The notes: generated by a model not told the origin, from the sequence alone. Counted from the first letter of the stretch, positions 1 to 7,256 are shown. The stretch: 9,339 nucleotides of DNA from Methanosarcinales archaeon (GCA_030672345.1 DAOVGO010000168.1:1-9339); one strand, 5' to 3'. Translations and numbers: made by a program.

Positions 1-918
1 CCTGATCAGACCTCGATCGGGATTACGATGCGCTGCCCAAACAATTGCATCCACTGCGGCGCATCAGATGTCAGCGGCGCAGAACTGCCGCTTCCGGTGA
101 TCAAGAACGTGATCGACCAGGCGCTTGATCTTGGCACATACCTGATCTCATTTGATGGCGGCGAGCCGATGATCAGGAAGGACATCACGCAGATGGTGGC
201 GCACGTGGATAAAGAGAGGGCGATCGCAACCTCATTCGCATCAGGGTACGGGCTTTCCGAATCGCTTGCATGCGAGCTGAAAAATGCCGGCATGTATGCG
301 GTCAGGGTCAGCCTCGATGGTCATGATGCTTCAGAGCACGACCGGATGCGGGGGCGCACCGGCGCATTCGATGACGCCATGAACGGTATAGCAAATGCGC
401 TCGGGGCGGGACTGCTCGTGGACATGTTCGTGGTGGTGTCGCCGGAAAACATCGATCATCTGGATGATTTCTATTCGCTTGCCTGCGATCTCGGCGTGCA
501 CGAGGTCTCGCTGTACGAGATCATCGCTGTCGGCAGGTGGATGGATCACGAGGACGAGGTGATCACATCAGGCGACGTTTCCCGGATCAAGGATTTCCAG
601 AAAAGGATCAATAGCCAGCCAGACGGTCCGAGGGTCACCGCGTTTCCGTATTTCATGGGTCCCGATCTCTTTGGCTGCTTCGCTGGCAGACGCTGGATGC
701 ACGTAACAGCAGCCGGAGACGTGCTTCCGTGCGCCTACACGCCGCTATCGTTCGGAAACGTGTGTGAAGAGCCGCTCATAGAGATATGGAAGCGGATCGG
801 CAAGCATCCGGCATACAAAGGGGCTGCCGATTACTGCATGATGCGAAACCCGGAGTTCAGGGAACAATACATCCATTCGATCCCGGAAGGCGCGGAGATG
901 CCGTATCGGGTTCGATGA
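1..918 (+). CDS. Radical SAM protein with SPASM/twitch-like C-terminus (5' partial)
   Basis: The frame is open to the left edge, so the gene starts outside the window. The ATG at 28 lies inside the motif ITMRCPNNCIHC and is not the start. Visible residues are numbered from base 1. C12, C16 and C19 form the CX3CX2C site for the SAM-cleaving [4Fe-4S] cluster; FDGGEP (GGEP at 53-56) is the family's SAM-contacting motif. The C-terminal part has C226, C244 (in GDVLPC), C255 and C279, followed by a 'GNV..EPLIEIWK' segment. This resembles MoaA/PqqE/SkfB-type proteins with a SPASM or shorter twitch domain holding an auxiliary cluster. Members modify peptides or build cofactors (haem, PQQ); the substrate here cannot be told. 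No peptide precursor is visible nearby. The gene is convergent with the polyferredoxin gene. Family is confident; function is open. Confidence 0.9.
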   Translation, partial: PDQTSIGITMRCPNNCIHCGASDVSGAELPLPVIKNVIDQALDLGTYLISFDGGEPMIRKDITQMVAHVDKERAIATSFASGYGLSESLACELKNAGMYAVRVSLDGHDASEHDRMRGRTGAFDDAMNGIANALGAGLLVDMFVVVSPENIDHLDDFYSLACDLGVHEVSLYEIIAVGRWMDHEDEVITSGDVSRIKDFQKRINSQPDGPRVTAFPYFMGPDLFGCFAGRRWMHVTAAGDVLPCAYTPLSFGNVCEEPLIEIWKRIGKHPAYKGAADYCMMRNPEFREQYIHSIPEGAEMPYRVR

Positions 919-1166
919 ACCGAGAACGGCAATGTCTGAAAAATCTGAGTTGTGTTTCCGTCGGTTATCGGATTTGTGGTATTCGTTTATCTGTATAACA
1001 CGTGCTCGGATGCGGGCGAACCTGTGATGGAGTCACGAATCAGACTGCTGGCGGTGAGCCCTACCGTATCCCGTGTTTTGAGGAGTTGATGCGATGAAAC
1101 GGGCACCGATCGCATCCCTGACACGCGCATGGTCATGTAAGCATCTACCGGAATCGCTTACGGCTC
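919..1166. other. Convergent intergenic region with two small inverted repeats
   Basis: This is the 248-base gap between the 3' ends of the radical SAM gene (+) and the polyferredoxin gene (-). I see no convincing ORF. Two hairpins are readable: GATGCGAT (1088-1095) with ATCGCATC (1109-1116), 8 bp around a 13-base loop; and GTAAGC (1137-1142) with GCTTAC (1156-1161), 6 bp around 13 bases. The second begins five bases after the polyferredoxin stop and may protect or end that transcript, but no T-run follows on either strand. Confidence 0.4.
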
Positions 1167-2420
1167 CTAAATCCGCTCCCACTCCCTCCGCGTCTTTACG
1201 TCAGCAAGCATCGGCATGATCTGATCGATCCTTTCCTGCGCCCTCTCAAGCAGAGCAGGATCGATGACCGGTATCGCAGGCACTGGAGCTGCCTCACGCT
1301 CTGGAACCTCCGCAGCAACCACATGCGATCGATCAGGGCGCGTCCGCTCCCCCGAAACGATGCAATCGATGCTTCGCTCCCATTCCGTGCTCCACGCGGT
1401 ATCACATACAGGTGTATGTGTCACAGCGGTTCTGCCGACCGCGATCGCATCGAGCCAGCACGCATTCTCACATGCGCCGCAGAAGGTGCAGAGGTCAGAT
1501 GCGATCTCGATCTTCTTATCCGGCGGAACATGCCATGCATTCGCCGGGCAGACATTGAAACACGCATGGCAGCCAAGCGGGTCGCATTTCACGAGATGGT
1601 TCTCGATCAGCCGGATATCCCCCTCGAATGGCTTGAAAACGTCGATACCCCCGTAAGGGCAGACGCTTCTGCACCAGCCACATGCAACACAGTCGTCGCT
1701 GACAGAGAGTGTGCCTGATACCCGGGGCGCGGTCACGTCCGCACTCCTTTCGCCCTTAACCTTGATTGCGTCTTCAGGACAGATATCCTCGCAGAGCACG
1801 CAGTAATCGCAACGTTCTTCGTCGATGAGGATGTTTTCGAATGGCACAGGATCGATAGGGGTTATTTCACCCTTCTCTTTCGGAATCAGTATGAATGCAT
1901 CGCAGAAATATGCGCAGATGCCGCAGAAGTTGCATTTTTCAGGATCGATGGTGATCTCGCCGGTTATTCCCTCTCTAAACGGTACAATCTCCTCTTTCTT
2001 CGGGAACGTGTATTCGACCTTGATCGCATCCGAACTGCATACCGGCTCACAGAGGCTGCATGGGAGGCAGTTTTCGTTTGCCTGCGCCTTTGGCTCGATA
2101 TGCGGATAGCATTCCCGTTTTACGGCGTCTTCTCCATCGATATCCATCTTAACTGCTTTTGTCGGGCAGAAGGCAGCACACATCCCGCAGAACGAGCATT
2201 TATCCGGGTCAAGGAGCACGGGCGGCGCATCCAGCCCGGTCCCGATAGCCTGCATGTCGCCGAGTTCGAGCGCGTCTGTCGGGCAGAGATCGACGCAGAT
2301 GCCGCAGCCGCAGCACCGCTTGTAATCGTAATCGATTGTCCTTACGGTCCGGTCGGTGTGCTGGATGTAGATGATATGAGAGTCCTCAACGGTCTGCGTG
2401 ACCTGCGGGTATGCCGGCAT
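1167..2420 (-). CDS. fwdF: Polyferredoxin with eight [4Fe-4S] motifs, FwdF/FmdF-like
   Basis: Predicted 417-residue cytoplasmic iron-sulfur protein. Eight cluster motifs are countable: C36/39/42/46, C75/78/81/85, C118/121/124/128, C163/166/169/173, C204/207/210/214, C244/247/250/254, C279/284/287/291 (CX4C variant, KCDPLGCHACFNVCP) and C311/314/317/321. Several have CP after the last cysteine, as in paired bacterial-type ferredoxin domains. Eight clusters match FwdF, the polyferredoxin that wires formylmethanofuran dehydrogenase subunits together in the first or last step of C1 metabolism. The last ~95 residues hold no cluster and contain an Ala/Pro/Glu-rich linker and a short helical end. 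An in-frame TAA lies nine bases before the ATG, and the next Met is residue 56, beyond cluster 1, so the start is well supported although no Shine-Dalgarno is seen. No other fwd gene is present. It could instead serve a different oxidoreductase; the symbol is tentative. Confidence 0.85.
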   Translation of the reverse strand: MPAYPQVTQTVEDSHIIYIQHTDRTVRTIDYDYKRCCGCGICVDLCPTDALELGDMQAIGTGLDAPPVLLDPDKCSFCGMCAAFCPTKAVKMDIDGEDAVKRECYPHIEPKAQANENCLPCSLCEPVCSSDAIKVEYTFPKKEEIVPFREGITGEITIDPEKCNFCGICAYFCDAFILIPKEKGEITPIDPVPFENILIDEERCDYCVLCEDICPEDAIKVKGERSADVTAPRVSGTLSVSDDCVACGWCRSVCPYGGIDVFKPFEGDIRLIENHLVKCDPLGCHACFNVCPANAWHVPPDKKIEIASDLCTFCGACENACWLDAIAVGRTAVTHTPVCDTAWSTEWERSIDCIVSGERTRPDRSHVVAAEVPEREAAPVPAIPVIDPALLERAQERIDQIMPMLADVKTRREWERI

Positions 2421-2622
2421 CCGGATATTTTATTTCGACTGCGTGGATAAGAATGTACTCTTTGTATGGCTGCGGCAAGGCAGCGGTGCGGGAGGAGTGG
2501 GGTCTCACCCAAGCAGTCTCCTTCTCGACCCAGGGGTTTCAGGAGCTTTTGAAAGATCGCAACCATTAAGTAACGGCACCCCAAACACTAACGCAGGAAT
2601 CTGGAAGTGCGAAAGGGGTATA
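2421..2622. promoter_or_regulatory. Divergent intergenic region between polyferredoxin and FIST genes
   Basis: This 202-base gap must carry promoters for both divergent genes, yet neither has a clear BRE/TATA. On the - strand, an AT-rich run (AAATAAAATATC) abuts the polyferredoxin start, too close to act as its TATA box. On the + strand, CATTAAGTAAC near 2567-2577 is a weak TATA candidate for the FIST operon. An imperfect hairpin occupies 2493-2522: AGGAG pairs with CTCCT, and inside it TGGG pairs with CCCA. The + strand frame is open from 2398 into FIST, but that stretch does not look like part of the protein. Confidence 0.35.
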
Positions 2623-3849
2623 ATGCCAACAAGATTAGCAACTGGGCTATGTATTGGAGATGGTAGCGCTGCGGCGGTAGCCAGGGAAGCCGTGATGCAA
2701 GCAAAAGAGAAATTAGAAGGCGGCAGAATCGATTTATCCATCGTGTATTCCTCAAGCAAGCACGATCACAGAGAAGTGGTGGATGCGGTGAGAGAAGCAA
2801 CTGGTAATGCGCCTTTGATCGGAGCCTCTTCAGCAGGAGAGTTTACCGAAGAAAAAGTTGAAAGCGGAAGCGTGGCTGTGGGCTTACTCTCGTCAGACGA
2901 GATCAAAGTCTTCACTGCCATAGCTGAAGGCGTAACAGAGGATCCGGAAGCAGCAATAAAGGCGATTGCAGCGAAACTGCCTGATGAGGTGGCAGGCTAT
3001 CCATACCTGACCGCCATCGTCCTGATCGATGGCTTGTCCGGCGTGGGCGAGGAGGTTACGCTGCTTGCCTCATATCTCCTTGACCCGGAGATGAGGATCG
3101 TCGGAGGCATGGCTGGCGACGATTTCAGGATGGAAGAGACTTTTGTATTCTGTGATGAACGCGTTGCCACCGATGCGCTCGGTATCTGCCTCTTTGCCTC
3201 GAAGATGCCTCTCTTTACCGGTGTTAAGCACGGGCACATCCCCCTTAGCAGGACACTCAAGGTGACAAGGGCACAGGGCAACGTGCTCTACGAAATCAAT
3301 GATATGCCGGCATGGGATGTATGGAAGGAAGAGACCGCCGAAGCCGCCCGAAAGATGGGTGTGGACGTAGAAAAACTCGTTGACCCGGCAGAGATTGCGC
3401 AGTTTTTCACCAATTATATACTTGGTCTGGCTACCGAAAAGGAAGGTCAGTACAAGATACGATGGCCCGTGAGCATAAACAAAGATGGCTCTCTCAGTTT
3501 CACCTGCGGAATCACCGAAGGATCCGTTTTTCGGATCATGGACGGCAGCGATCAGGAAAAACAGATCAATGCCGCCGAGGAGGCTGCTGTGTTAGCAAAG
3601 GAGTCTGCAAAGAACGCGGGTTACTCTGAATTTGCCGGAATACTCGTCTTTGACTGTGCTGTCAGGCAGTTGATGCTCGGGGGCAGATTCTCAGAGGCTG
3701 TGGACTGCTTCAAGAAAGTTCTCCCAGGAGTCCCCTTTCTGGGCTGGGAGACGTACGGTGAGATCCGTCTGGAGCCGGGACAGTTCAGTGGCTTTCACAA
3801 CACCACGTCTGTTGTCCTGCTCCTGCCGGATGGCGGCAAGACCGCATAG
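2623..3849 (+). CDS. Stand-alone FIST (FIST_N + FIST_C) sensory protein
   Basis: Predicted 408-residue soluble protein with no signal peptide or membrane segment. It matches the FIST architecture: an N-terminal half with 'GSAAAVAREAVMQA', 'IVYSSSKHDHREVVDAVREA', 'LIGASSAGEF' and 'IVGGMAGDDF', then a C-terminal half with 'GVFGHGxx'-like 'GVKHGHIPLS', 'FSGFHNTTSVV' and the common 'FLGWETYGEI'. FIST domains are thought to bind small ligands, possibly amino acids, and usually feed kinases or cyclases; that is known of the family, not shown here. I chose the ATG at 2623 because homology-like sequence begins there (MPTRLATG) and a purine-rich AAAGGGG site lies just upstream; the in-frame extension back to 2398 is low-complexity and overlaps the divergent polyferredoxin gene. 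It ends 21 bases before the histidine kinase gene, so the two are probably one operon. Confidence 0.9.
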   Translation: MPTRLATGLCIGDGSAAAVAREAVMQAKEKLEGGRIDLSIVYSSSKHDHREVVDAVREATGNAPLIGASSAGEFTEEKVESGSVAVGLLSSDEIKVFTAIAEGVTEDPEAAIKAIAAKLPDEVAGYPYLTAIVLIDGLSGVGEEVTLLASYLLDPEMRIVGGMAGDDFRMEETFVFCDERVATDALGICLFASKMPLFTGVKHGHIPLSRTLKVTRAQGNVLYEINDMPAWDVWKEETAEAARKMGVDVEKLVDPAEIAQFFTNYILGLATEKEGQYKIRWPVSINKDGSLSFTCGITEGSVFRIMDGSDQEKQINAAEEAAVLAKESAKNAGYSEFAGILVFDCAVRQLMLGGRFSEAVDCFKKVLPGVPFLGWETYGEIRLEPGQFSGFHNTTSVVLLLPDGGKTA

Positions 3850-3870
3850 CGAGAGAGAAAGGGATATGCA

Positions 3871-5991
3871 ATGAAAGTGAGGAAAAGTGAACTGATAGAC
3901 ACTTATGCTCAGAGTATTGGCATAGAGACCGCCAGGGAACTCGTAAATAAAAAAATTAATGCCGCAGCACTGGAGGATAGAGAGAGTTACACCGGAGAAG
4001 AGATAGCCCGGATATGCGGCGAACTGGAGAAGGAAGGCGGTCTGGTCAGGATAGTCACACAGACATTCCTGGTCCAGCTGGAGCGCAGGAAGTCAGAGGA
4101 GCAGAGACTGCTGCTTGACAACATCGAGACCCAGATCTGGTACCTGACCGATGTGGAGACCTACGGCGCCGTAAACAGAGCCCGTGCGGAATTTTTGGGG
4201 TGGGAGGAGGAAAATCTGGAAGATAAGAATATGCACGATCTGATCGCCAGAGAAGAATGTGATATTTGCATCGCAAGTAACAGAGAGGTCTTTGAGAAGA
4301 AAAAACAGGTTCGTACTGAGGCGTGGGCTAAGAATGGCAAAGGAGAGACGCGTCTGCTATCCACCACGAGGACGCCGAAACTGAACAGCGACGGAGATGT
4401 CGAGTATGTGATCTGCGCGGCGGAGGACATAACCGAGCGCAGAGCCGCTGAAGAGCACATCAGGCACTTAAACAGCGTCCTTGCAGCCATCAGAAACGTC
4501 AACCAATTGATCGTGGTTGAGAAGGACCGGAACAGGCTCCTTAAGAAAGCGTGCGATGCCCTCATCGAGGCACGGGGCTACGATACTGCGTGGATCGGAT
4601 TCTTGCAGGATGGCGAAACCTTTGCTACGGCAGTGGGCTCGAGTTTCAGGGAAGATATCTCCGGTTTATGCGAGCGTGTGATAAGCGGCGATCATCCGCC
4701 CTGCATCAAAAACGCACTCATACGGGAGGAGCTCTTTACAGTCGTGGACAGATCCGGAGAGTGCAGGGATTGCTCTCTTGCGGGCGCATGTACCGGCAAA
4801 GGAGCAGCGATCATCCGTCTCGAGCACGCGGAGAAGCTCTTCGGGCTGCTTGTCATATCGTTCGCACCGGATGTTGCTGCCGACGAGGAGGAGAAAGGAC
4901 TCCTCGAAGAGGTTGCTTCAGACGTAGCGTTTGCGCTCCATGGTATGGAACTGGAAGAGAAACGCAGAAGCGCGGAGGACGCGCTCAAGGAGAGCGAGGA
5001 GAGGCACCGGGTGCTCTTCGAGACGGCTAAGGATGCCATATTCCTGACTGATGAGACCGGAAGGTTCGTGGATGTCAACAAGGCGGCTTGCAATTCGCTT
5101 GGATACGGCAGAGAAGAGTTGTTAAAACTGAGCATTAGCGATATTGATGCCGAGCCCACCGGATACGGGGAGTTTCGGAAAGTTCGGGATGAGATGGCAA
5201 AAGAATCGACATTCGAGGTGAACCAGCGGAAGAAAGATGGAACAGTCCTGCCTGTGGAGGTTACCGGGAATTTCTTTGAAATTGGTGGTAGAGTACTCTC
5301 TCTGGCGATTGCCCGTGACATCACCGAGCGGAAGCAAGCAGAAGCTCAGATAAGAAAGTCTCTCAGGGAGAAAGAGGTCATGTTGCAGGAGATACATCAC
5401 CGCGTAAAGAACAATCTCCAGGTCGTGGCGAGCCTGCTCAATATGCAGGCATACGCTACCAGCGACCAGAACGCGAGGGATGTACTCGCCGAATCCAGAA
5501 ATAGAATAAATACTATGGCTCTTATCCATCTTCAATTGTATGGGCACAGGGATTTATCAGAAATAAACATGGAGGAGTTTGTAGATACGCTACTGAAGCA
5601 ATCGTTCCAATGTTATCCGGTTCGGGACACGAAGATTACTCCGATCATCCATGTAACCGATTATCCGTTCCCGATATCCATTGCAGTGCCCACCGGGTTG
5701 ATCATCAATGAACTGTTGACGAACGTTCTGAAACACGCTTTCGTTGGCAGAGCCGAAGGCGTGGTCGAGATCAGCCTTGTTGCATCGAAGCGCGGTGAGG
5801 TCAGTCTGACAGTAAGCGACGACGGCGTTGGATTGCCAGATGGGTTCGATATTAATGCGCCCAAACTGTTTGGTCTGCGTCTGGTGAGGATCCTGGCGGA
5901 AGACCAGTTACAGGGAACACTGTCGGTCATCCGTGTCCATGGTGGGGGGACGGCTTTCACGATCAAATTTGGCGTGGAGGGAGCTATCTGA
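3871..5991 (+). CDS. Soluble PAS-GAF-PAS sensor histidine kinase, HisKA_2 type
   Basis: Predicted 706-residue cytoplasmic kinase with no membrane segment. Domains in order: an unassigned helical module (1-75, 'ETARELVNKKINAAALE'); PAS 1 (about 78-192, ending DITERR); GAF (about 197-365); PAS 2 (about 375-490, ending DITERK); a HisKA_2 dimerisation/phosphoacceptor region with EIHHRVKNN (H509/H510, the His before RVKN being the likely acceptor); and a HATPase_c domain with N-box INELLTN (612-618), G1 box DDGVGLP (650-656), a GLRLV segment (668-672) and G2 box GGGT (691-694). All kinase motifs are intact. The GAF domain carries a cysteine group, C278, C298, C301 and C307 (CRDCSLAGAC), that could bind a metal or sense redox. 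The start follows a good AGAAAGGGA site. It lies 21 bases after FIST, its likely ligand-sensing partner. Its 3' end overlaps the convergent nucleotidyltransferase frame. No receiver gene is in the window. Confidence 0.93.
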   Translation: MKVRKSELIDTYAQSIGIETARELVNKKINAAALEDRESYTGEEIARICGELEKEGGLVRIVTQTFLVQLERRKSEEQRLLLDNIETQIWYLTDVETYGAVNRARAEFLGWEEENLEDKNMHDLIAREECDICIASNREVFEKKKQVRTEAWAKNGKGETRLLSTTRTPKLNSDGDVEYVICAAEDITERRAAEEHIRHLNSVLAAIRNVNQLIVVEKDRNRLLKKACDALIEARGYDTAWIGFLQDGETFATAVGSSFREDISGLCERVISGDHPPCIKNALIREELFTVVDRSGECRDCSLAGACTGKGAAIIRLEHAEKLFGLLVISFAPDVAADEEEKGLLEEVASDVAFALHGMELEEKRRSAEDALKESEERHRVLFETAKDAIFLTDETGRFVDVNKAACNSLGYGREELLKLSISDIDAEPTGYGEFRKVRDEMAKESTFEVNQRKKDGTVLPVEVTGNFFEIGGRVLSLAIARDITERKQAEAQIRKSLREKEVMLQEIHHRVKNNLQVVASLLNMQAYATSDQNARDVLAESRNRINTMALIHLQLYGHRDLSEINMEEFVDTLLKQSFQCYPVRDTKITPIIHVTDYPFPISIAVPTGLIINELLTNVLKHAFVGRAEGVVEISLVASKRGEVSLTVSDDGVGLPDGFDINAPKLFGLRLVRILAEDQLQGTLSVIRVHGGGTAFTIKFGVEGAI

Positions 5992-7008
5992 AAATCCGGT
6001 AGTGTCCCAGTAGTGTCCCAGCAACGTGAGCGACCGCATCCACTCGCCGACCGGCTCACGCGACGTCCCGACCACGAGGCGCCTGCGGTCGCCGATCTGT
6101 TCCATCATGCCCCTCGCCTCAACCATCTCGCCAGCCAGCGCCTGCCCTGCGTACGTGTGGGTGTAGCAGAGAATCTCGGATATGACCGGATGGTCGATCT
6201 CATAGACCGCCGGATTATCGAAAGCGAGATCTGCGCTGGTGACTCTGGCTGTGATGGTGCACCGGCGCAGATCGTTCCCGCGTTCCTGCCGCACAGGCAG
6301 TTGATCCCAATCGCGGACGAACAGCAGGTCAAAATACGTGCCTTCAACCATCCCCCGATTTCCTTTCCGCAATTCGTGGATCATAAACTCTTCAAACGAG
6401 ATTTCGGGCACTCTCTTTGCGTAGATCCGGCGCCACATCTCATCGCTGATCTCAGTGATCCGGGGTTGCGACCGGGAACGATTCCTGTCTGCCACCTGTA
6501 CCTTCTCCACCCCCCCGGTCTTCTGCGTCTTCCGCGCATCCTGCATCTCTTGCATGATTGCGTCCCTTGCAAGGAACCAGTACTTCCCGTACACCACAAA
6601 ATCGATGTCAGAACCCTCGATCTGCAACCCGGGCAGCATCGAACCGGTGATCCCCATCTTTTCGATAGGGATGCCAGCCCCCTCTAAGAGATCAACGATC
6701 GCTGCAACCCGGCGGTCTTCCTCCGCGAGGGATTGTATGCGCTCATCCGCCCGGAGAACCTGCGAAATCTCATTTTCAGGGACACAGAGACGTTTCCATG
6801 ACGGGCGGTTCTCTTCCATGAACTCAAACGATTCATCGAAATCGAGTTTGCGGTATCTGACGCCGCCAAGCTCGCGGTCGCCGTTTTTGTCAGGTATGTA
6901 TCTAAGGACTGCCTGCACACCGTCTGTGGAATCGTAACCCGAGACCGCAAAAATCCAGTCATCATTCGTAATGAAAAAATCGCGTAGCCGAACCTTTATG
7001 TGATGCAT
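5908..7008 (-). CDS. Predicted pol-beta-type nucleotidyltransferase, archaeal (COG1665-like)
   Basis: Predicted 366-residue protein. Motifs of the polymerase-beta nucleotidyltransferase fold are clear: GS (122-123), SDID (D134 and D136 as two catalytic metal ligands) and a third acidic residue in YFDLLFV (D227). The N-terminal 'LRDFFITNDDWIFAV' and 'RYIPDKNG' followed by 'RYRKLDFDE' are, from memory, typical of an archaeal family of predicted nucleotidyltransferases (COG1665) of unknown substrate. I start at the ATG at 7008 because the frame's further extension to 7035 runs into the tRNA gene. That ATG is three bases after the tRNA's last base, so no ribosome site fits. The last ~35 residues, from GHYWDTTG on, come from the direct repeat and the antisense of the kinase 3' end and do not look like native protein. 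The gene overlaps the kinase gene by 84 bases, tail to tail. NMP transfer to RNA or protein is possible but unproven. Confidence 0.85.
   Translation of the reverse strand: MHHIKVRLRDFFITNDDWIFAVSGYDSTDGVQAVLRYIPDKNGDRELGGVRYRKLDFDESFEFMEENRPSWKRLCVPENEISQVLRADERIQSLAEEDRRVAAIVDLLEGAGIPIEKMGITGSMLPGLQIEGSDIDFVVYGKYWFLARDAIMQEMQDARKTQKTGGVEKVQVADRNRSRSQPRITEISDEMWRRIYAKRVPEISFEEFMIHELRKGNRGMVEGTYFDLLFVRDWDQLPVRQERGNDLRRCTITARVTSADLAFDNPAVYEIDHPVISEILCYTHTYAGQALAGEMVEARGMMEQIGDRRRLVVGTSREPVGEWMRSLTLLGHYWDTTGFSDSSLHAKFDRESRPPTMDTDDRQCSL
6000..6021. repeat. Tandem 11-bp direct repeat at the kinase/nucleotidyltransferase junction
   Basis: TAGTGTCCCAG occurs twice back to back (6000-6010 and 6011-6021), starting eight bases after the kinase stop codon. 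On the - strand it falls in the C-terminal part of the nucleotidyltransferase frame, where it encodes LGHYWDT. I found no further full copy in the window. It may be a scar or end of a mobile element, or a simple duplication; the sequence alone does not decide. Confidence 0.6.
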
Positions 7009-7011
7009 CGA

Positions 7012-7086
7012 TAGCGGGGGATGGATTTGAACCATCGGTCTACGGGTTATGAGCCCGTCGGGATGTCCTGACTACCCCACCCCGCT
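7012..7086 (-). tRNA. Initiator tRNA-Met (anticodon CAT)
   Basis: The - strand folds into a full cloverleaf. The acceptor stem is AGCGGGG with CCCCGCT and discriminator A at 7012. The D arm is GGGTAGTCAGGACATCCC. The anticodon arm is ACGGG-CTCATAA-CCCGT, and the T arm is GATGG-TTCAAAT-CCATC. The A1:U72 pair and the three G:C pairs stacked on the anticodon loop mark it as the initiator rather than elongator tRNA. CCA is not encoded and must be added by CCA transferase. The anticodon loop is continuous, so there is no intron at the usual site. It sits three bases upstream of the nucleotidyltransferase start on the same strand and is divergent from mtnA. Confidence 0.96.
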
Positions 7087-7256
7087 TGAGCGTGGAGGCG
7101 TATCAAATAACGTATCAGCGATACATAAATGCTTTGGTGCTGGCAAGTGGCTCCAGGTCCACAAGAACATCGGGAACATATAGATTGAGATACGCTGCGA
7201 ATGAAAAATCCCTGACATCGGGCAGGTTTAACACCCCTCCATCCAATATTCCGGAC
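7087..7256. other. Divergent tRNA-Met / mtnA intergenic region
   Basis: 170 bases between the tRNA 5' end and the mtnA start. The + strand frame is open across it from the TTG at 7086, but it lacks MtnA-like sequence before MRTIEW, so I treat it as non-coding. A possible mtnA TATA box is ACATATAG near 7177-7184, which would place the start near 7207 and give a leader of about 50 bases. No ribosome binding site is seen before the ATG at 7257. Confidence 0.35.
7122..7129 (-). promoter_or_regulatory. TATA box for the initiator tRNA transcript
   Basis: Read on the - strand this is TTTATGTA, centred about 39 bases before the tRNA's first base. With the usual archaeal TATA-to-start distance of about 26 bases, transcription would begin near 7099 and leave a short ~13-base leader to be removed by RNase P. 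No other good TATA box lies closer. It would also drive the nucleotidyltransferase gene behind the tRNA. Confidence 0.5.

Noticed and set aside
1026..1118. Possible C/D-box sRNA (GCGATGA followed by CTGA)
   Set aside because: Box C deviates from RUGAUGA and no convincing C'/D' pair exists; chance matches are expected.
2398..2622. 75-codon in-frame N-terminal extension of the FIST protein
   Set aside because: No family-like sequence, overlaps the divergent polyferredoxin 5' end, and a good ribosome site precedes the ATG at 2623.
4692..5324. 210-residue Ser-rich frame on the - strand opposite the kinase
   Set aside because: Typical antisense shadow of a Glu/Lys/Arg-rich coding region.
6013..6687. 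224-residue open frame on the + strand opposite the nucleotidyltransferase
   Set aside because: Pro/His/Arg-rich antisense translation of a gene with clear catalytic motifs; no own start signal.
7009..7035. Nine-residue upstream extension of the nucleotidyltransferase (start at 7035)
   Set aside because: It would translate the 3' end of the initiator tRNA gene.
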